Part shown: positions 5,817 to 8,362 of the stretch, in pieces | Layout of the letters: each line of letters starts with the position of its first letter | Numbering within the stretch: the stretch's first letter is position 1 | NCBI GenBank assembly: GCA_963511305.1 | Contig: CAUPIJ010000044.1 | Coordinates: forward strand, 1-8,362 | Source of the DNA: Propionimicrobium sp963511305 | GTDB lineage: Bacteria; Actinomycetota; Actinomycetes; Propionibacteriales; Propionibacteriaceae | Direction: 5' to 3' | DNA: 8,362 bases | Position numbers and translations under genes: made by a program | The notes under the pieces: model-generated | Databases searched by the model: none | Told to the model about the DNA's origin: nothing | Seen by the model: only the letters and a program-made list of their open reading frames with translations

Positions 5817-5853
5817 GCAAAACTTGGCATAGCCTAAGTAGCCTTACTGGGTG

Positions 5854-5898
5854 CAAGTTGCGGCGGCAACTTGGTTTCTTAGCTAGCTTTTGCCGCCG
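5854..5898 (+). promoter_or_regulatory. Two mutually exclusive stems upstream of the SulP gene
   Basis: Stem 1 is CAAGTTGC (5854-5861), loop GGCG, GCAACTTG (5866-5873), a perfect 8-bp hairpin. Stem 2 pairs CGGCGGCAA (5861-5869) with TTGCCGCCG (5890-5898), a perfect 9-bp stem. They share bases 5861-5869, so only one can form. That is the logic of an attenuator or riboswitch expression platform. A GTTTCTT follows stem 1 and CTTTT precedes the end of stem 2; neither is a clean terminator tail. If the SulP promoter lies downstream of 5900, these stems would not be in its transcript. Confidence 0.35.
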
Positions 5899-5933
5899 AG
5901 GCGCGCCAAAGAACGAAACACAATAGCCCACCC

Positions 5934-5963
5934 TTGGACTTAAAATTTTTTATTTCATCTAAC
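5934..5963 (+). promoter_or_regulatory. Weak candidate promoter for the SulP gene
   Basis: TTGGAC (5934-5939) and TCTAAC (5958-5963) are 18 bases apart across a very AT-rich spacer (TTAAAATTTTTTATTTCA). Each hexamer matches consensus at 4 positions. It is the best pair between 5900 and 6034, but modest. Confidence 0.25.
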
Positions 5964-6022
5964 CGGCTGTCGCACCCACAACCGGCAACATTCTGCTAAG
6001 AAAAGATAAGGTTCATTAGATC

Positions 6023-6027
6023 AGGAG
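6023..6027 (+). promoter_or_regulatory. Ribosome binding site of the SulP gene
   Basis: AGGAG lies seven bases before the ATG at 6035, a good match and spacing that fixes the start. Confidence 0.7.
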
Positions 6028-6034
6028 TTTTTCA

Positions 6035-7552
6035 ATGCCATCCACTAACCTGACAGACCCAAAGGTTCGTTATCGCTCAGAACAGACAGTGCTAGCCGCA
6101 CTGAAAAGCCCTAAAACCTTACTGCGCGAGGCTCTGGCGGGTCTTGTCGTTAGTTTGGCGTTGATCCCCGAGGCGATTGCATTCTCGATTATTGCCGGTG
6201 TTGACCCCAAAGTTGGGCTGGTCTCAGCATTTATCATGACCGTAACGATTGCTATCACCGGCGGTCGGCCAGCAATGATCACCTCAGCCACAGGTGCGGT
6301 AGCGCTAGTCGTCGCACCACTTTCCCAAGAGTACGGAATGCACTATCTGGTGGCGACGATAATTCTGGCCGGAATTATTCAAATATTGCTATCTGTTTTC
6401 GGCGTCTCAAAACTTATGCGTTTCATCCCCCAAAGCGTAATGACAGGGTTCGTAAACGCGCTGGCCATCATGCTATTGGTTGCACAATTGCCCGAGCTGA
6501 TCTCGGTGCCGTGGGCAACCTACTTACTGGTAGCAATTGGCGTCATCATTATCCTCCTTATGCCTAAAATCACCACAGTCATTCCGGCTCCACTCGTATC
6601 AATCGTGGTGCTGACGGCAATCGTGATTTTTTCGTCCGTAAACGTGGCAACTGTCGGCGACAAAGGCGCTCTGCCAACGGTAATGCCGAAACTTTTCTTC
6701 CTTAACATTCCGTTCACTTGGGATACTTTGACCCTTATCGGGCCTTACGCGATAGCTGTCGCCCTCGTCGGTTTAATGGAAACTTTGATGACAGCCAAGC
6801 TGGTTGACGACATCACCGACACTCACTCAAATAAGACTCGCGAAGGTATCGGCCAAGGTATCGCCAATATCGCCTCTGCACTATTCGGCGGCATGGGCGG
6901 ATGTGCAGTAATCGGTCAAACCATGATTAACGTTAAGGCTTCGCGAGCACGCACCAGAATATCGACCTTCCTGGCAGGGGTATTTCTCTGCATTCTGTTG
7001 CTCGGGTTCGGGGATATTGTGGCGAAACTGCCGATGGCTGCCCTGGTAGCTGTGATGATCACGGTATCTATTGACACTTTCAACTGGCACTCGATTCAGC
7101 CAAGCACCATAAAGCGCTTGCCAAAGAGCGAAACGATCACCATGGTCATCACCGTCATCTTCGTACTGGCAACCAACAACTTAGCTATCGGCGTAATTAT
7201 TGGCGTCCTGGTCGCGTCAGTATTCTTCGTCCGCGACATTGCCCACTTGGTTGAAGTTCATCGCAGATCTGATGAGGTGGACGGCGAGGAAGTCGCACAT
7301 TACAAGGTTGACGGGCCGTTACTATTTGCGTCCAGTCACGACCTGACAACAATGTTTGAATACACCAAAGATCCCAAACATGTCATCATCGATTTTACCG
7401 ACTCCCACATTTGGGACGCCTCCAGCGTGGGGGTACTAGACGCAATCCAAGAGAAGTATCGCAAATTAGGCAAGAGCGTTGAGTTCATCGGCATGAATAG
7501 GCCGACCACTAAAATTCATGAGAAATTAAGCGGCACCATCAACACCGACTAA
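6035..7552 (+). CDS. SulP-family inorganic anion transporter with STAS domain
   Basis: SulP proteins are inner-membrane carriers for sulfate, bicarbonate or related anions, usually coupled to H+ or Na+. The 505 residues cover the full bacterial architecture. A cytoplasmic N-terminus is followed by the transmembrane domain (about 29-400), with LAGLVVSLALIPEAIAFSII (34-53), the ITGGRPAMITSATGAVALVV stretch (74-93), PQSVMTGFVNALAIMLLVAQ (132-151), LVGLMETLMTAKLVDDITD (244-262) and FGGMGGCAVIGQTMINVKAS (284-303). A cytoplasmic STAS domain (about 421-500) contains VIIDFTDSHIWDASSVGVLD (450-469), the usual conserved STAS loop. The gene looks intact. No partner transport or assimilation genes are visible, so sulfate and bicarbonate cannot be told apart. 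It is more AT-rich than purK-purE. It sits between a broken iron permease gene and IS debris, suggesting an acquired or rearranged segment. Confidence 0.92.
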   Translation: MPSTNLTDPKVRYRSEQTVLAALKSPKTLLREALAGLVVSLALIPEAIAFSIIAGVDPKVGLVSAFIMTVTIAITGGRPAMITSATGAVALVVAPLSQEYGMHYLVATIILAGIIQILLSVFGVSKLMRFIPQSVMTGFVNALAIMLLVAQLPELISVPWATYLLVAIGVIIILLMPKITTVIPAPLVSIVVLTAIVIFSSVNVATVGDKGALPTVMPKLFFLNIPFTWDTLTLIGPYAIAVALVGLMETLMTAKLVDDITDTHSNKTREGIGQGIANIASALFGGMGGCAVIGQTMINVKASRARTRISTFLAGVFLCILLLGFGDIVAKLPMAALVAVMITVSIDTFNWHSIQPSTIKRLPKSETITMVITVIFVLATNNLAIGVIIGVLVASVFFVRDIAHLVEVHRRSDEVDGEEVAHYKVDGPLLFASSHDLTTMFEYTKDPKHVIIDFTDSHIWDASSVGVLDAIQEKYRKLGKSVEFIGMNRPTTKIHEKLSGTINTD

Positions 7553-7600
7553 CGACAGCAATACTTAGCAACTGAAGCGTACTGGGTTTTGTTCCGCTTT

Positions 7601-7919
7601 TTATACGGGGGTCAGTTCGCTGACCTGAGTTTGATTATATATATCGATGGTGTCGGCTGGAGTGCGGTATTCGAGCGCTTCGTGTTGGCGCTCGTTGTTC
7701 CGCTAGTGGACCCAGTTCGGCGTGGCGAACTCAACCTTTGTTAGTGATGCCCAGGGGTGGGAGTAGATTAACTCAGTCTTGTATAGTCCGTTGATAGCCT
7801 CGGCTAGCGCGTTATCGTAGGAGTCACCCACCCGTGGAGGGCTTGATCCCGTAATCAGCCAGTTTCTCGTTATAGGCAATACTGGTGTACTGCGAGCCAT
7901 GATCGCAGTGATGCGTAAG
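7601..7919 (-). pseudogene. IS3-family orfB transposase, C-terminal part with frameshift and nonsense mutation
   Basis: This part encodes the end of the DDE integrase domain. One frame gives LTHHCDHGSQYTSIAYNEKL and then ADYGIKPSTG (7919 to about 7832), carrying the second catalytic Asp in CDHGSQY. After a frameshift within about 7825-7840, the next frame gives VGDSYDNALAEAINGLYKTE with the catalytic Glu, then HPWASLTKVEFATPNWVH. A TAG at 7703-7705 stands where the family has Trp (NWVHW). Past it the frame resumes as RNNERQHEALEYRTPADTID and ends at TAA 7601-7603. The protein cannot be made whole. Confidence 0.85.
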
Positions 7920-7921
7920 AT

Positions 7922-8104
7922 TCACTCGCGTAGTTCTTCAGCAAGTATTCGATCACGAATGCTTCTGGCGCTTGCTGGTCTGCTCTTGGCTAGCCGGTAG
8001 CCGCGAGAGGTAATAAACCCTCCTTCCAGACTCGCACCCAATACCCGGCAAATCGGCCAGACCCCGAAACGACCCCTATATTCGTCAATATAAGCAATCA
8101 TCAT
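7922..8104 (-). pseudogene. IS3-family orfB transposase, N-terminal part
   Basis: From the ATG at 8104, overlapping the expected orfA stop as TGATG, the frame encodes MMIAYIDEYRGRFGVWPICR and then GASLEGGFITSRGYRLAKSR, matching the usual orfB start of this IS3 subgroup. It proceeds to IRDRILAEELRE and stops at TGA 7922-7924. Directly after this the sequence resumes deep inside the integrase domain (CDHGSQY). Roughly 150 codons, including the first catalytic Asp, are therefore missing, judged against typical orfB length. The deletion joint lies near 7919-7924. Confidence 0.85.
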
Positions 8105-8362
8105 CGGGCCGGACGGTCGAGCTGCGCTGCGAAAAAGCCGAGGCAGTTTTCAAAATCTCATTCGCCCGGCGCAGCTGCGCGTTCTCGCGTTTGAGCCCTT
8201 TGACTTCCTCATGCTCTGCACGCGTGAACCCCTGCCGTTCGCCCGTAACAACCAAATGCTGCTCACATCAGCGGCGCAGTGACTCGTTTACTATCCCCAG
8301 CTTCGGCGCGATCTCACAGACTGCCTGCCACTGAGAACACGAGCCATCACCAGCTAAGCGAT
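8101..8362 (-). pseudogene. IS3-family orfA, partial, with nonsense and frameshift mutations
   Basis: The orfA product carries a helix-turn-helix and a leucine zipper. The visible part starts RLAGDGSCSQWQAVCEIAPK and continues LGIVNESLRR. It is interrupted by TGA at 8268-8270, where relatives have Trp, then continues CEQHLVVTGERQGFTRAEHE and the zipper KGLKRENAQLRRANEILKTA. A run of five T (minus strand, 8132-8136) follows in SAF. Relatives read SAFFAA with six, so one base seems lost; restoring it extends orfA to TGA 8101-8103. About 25 N-terminal codons lie beyond the window edge. Confidence 0.85.

Larger units (their letters stand above)
7583..8362 (-). mobile_element. Decayed IS3-family insertion sequence, cut by the window edge
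   Basis: Minus-strand remnants of both IS3-type frames are present in order, orfA (8101 to beyond 8362) then orfB (7601-8104), ending in a TAA at 7601-7603. The outer end probably lies at a TG dinucleotide at 7583 or 7590, just beyond the TGTTCCGCTTTTTATACGGG stretch, which resembles terminal inverted repeats of this family. The other end is outside the window, so repeat matching and target duplication cannot be tested. Multiple lesions make it non-autonomous. Its 7.5-8.3 kb position next to an AT-rich accessory stretch fits a history of rearrangement. Confidence 0.85.

Noticed and set aside
7610..7625. GGTCAG-TTCG-CTGACC hairpin as a SulP terminator
   Set aside because: The 6-bp stem has no following T run and lies within the IS orfB coding end, so it is better explained as IS sequence.
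1..8362. CRISPR array, tRNA or rRNA genes, phage or toxin-antitoxin system
   Set aside because: No regularly spaced repeats, tRNA-like cloverleaf, rRNA sequence or matching small gene pairs were seen on either strand.

Overview
The window looks like chromosomal DNA of a high-GC Gram-positive bacterium (Actinomycetota). The PurK and PurE sequences, a HutC-type GntR regulator next to a Cgl0159-type inositol-cluster gene, an FTR1-type iron permease with a long extracytoplasmic N-terminal domain, and a DtxR/IdeR-like iron box all fit that group. I cannot name the genus. The left half (to about 4.6 kb) is visibly GC-rich. The right half is visibly more AT-rich, with many TTA, ATT and AAA codons.

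Layout. 1-729 holds no intact gene, only short protein-like fragments on the minus strand and one terminator-like hairpin. 730-1449 (-) is a peptidase E-like serine hydrolase. 1525-3197 (+) is a tightly overlapped purK-purE pair for the two-step carboxylation of AIR in purine synthesis. 3279-4046 (-) is a GntR/HutC regulator with a UTRA domain. It is divergent from the 5' end of a Cgl0159-like (beta/alpha)8 aldolase gene that has a very good sigma70-type promoter and nearby direct repeats.

That aldolase gene stops after about 52 conserved codons, at roughly 4617-4622. There it runs head-on into the 3'-truncated end of an FTR1 iron permease gene coming the other way. Both genes lost their 3' ends at the same point, which also coincides with the change in base composition. 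This is either a real rearrangement breakpoint (inversion, deletion or insertion edge) or an assembly chimera.

The permease remnant also has an in-frame TAG inside what would be its signal peptide. It is preceded by a possible iron-regulated promoter, with a DtxR/IdeR-like box between candidate -35 and -10 elements. 6035-7552 (+) is an intact SulP-family anion transporter with a STAS domain. Its upstream region holds two mutually exclusive stems. 7583-8362 (-) is a decayed IS3-family insertion sequence with two nonsense mutations, two frameshifts and a large internal deletion. It continues past the window edge.

Working together: purK and purE form a functional unit. The GntR regulator probably controled the now broken inositol-type gene. 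The iron permease is probably dead. The SulP transporter appears to stand alone beside IS debris. No clearly new multi-gene system is visible. The most interesting items are the composite breakpoint, the regulatory layout around the GntR gene, and the iron-regulated leader with its small ORF.
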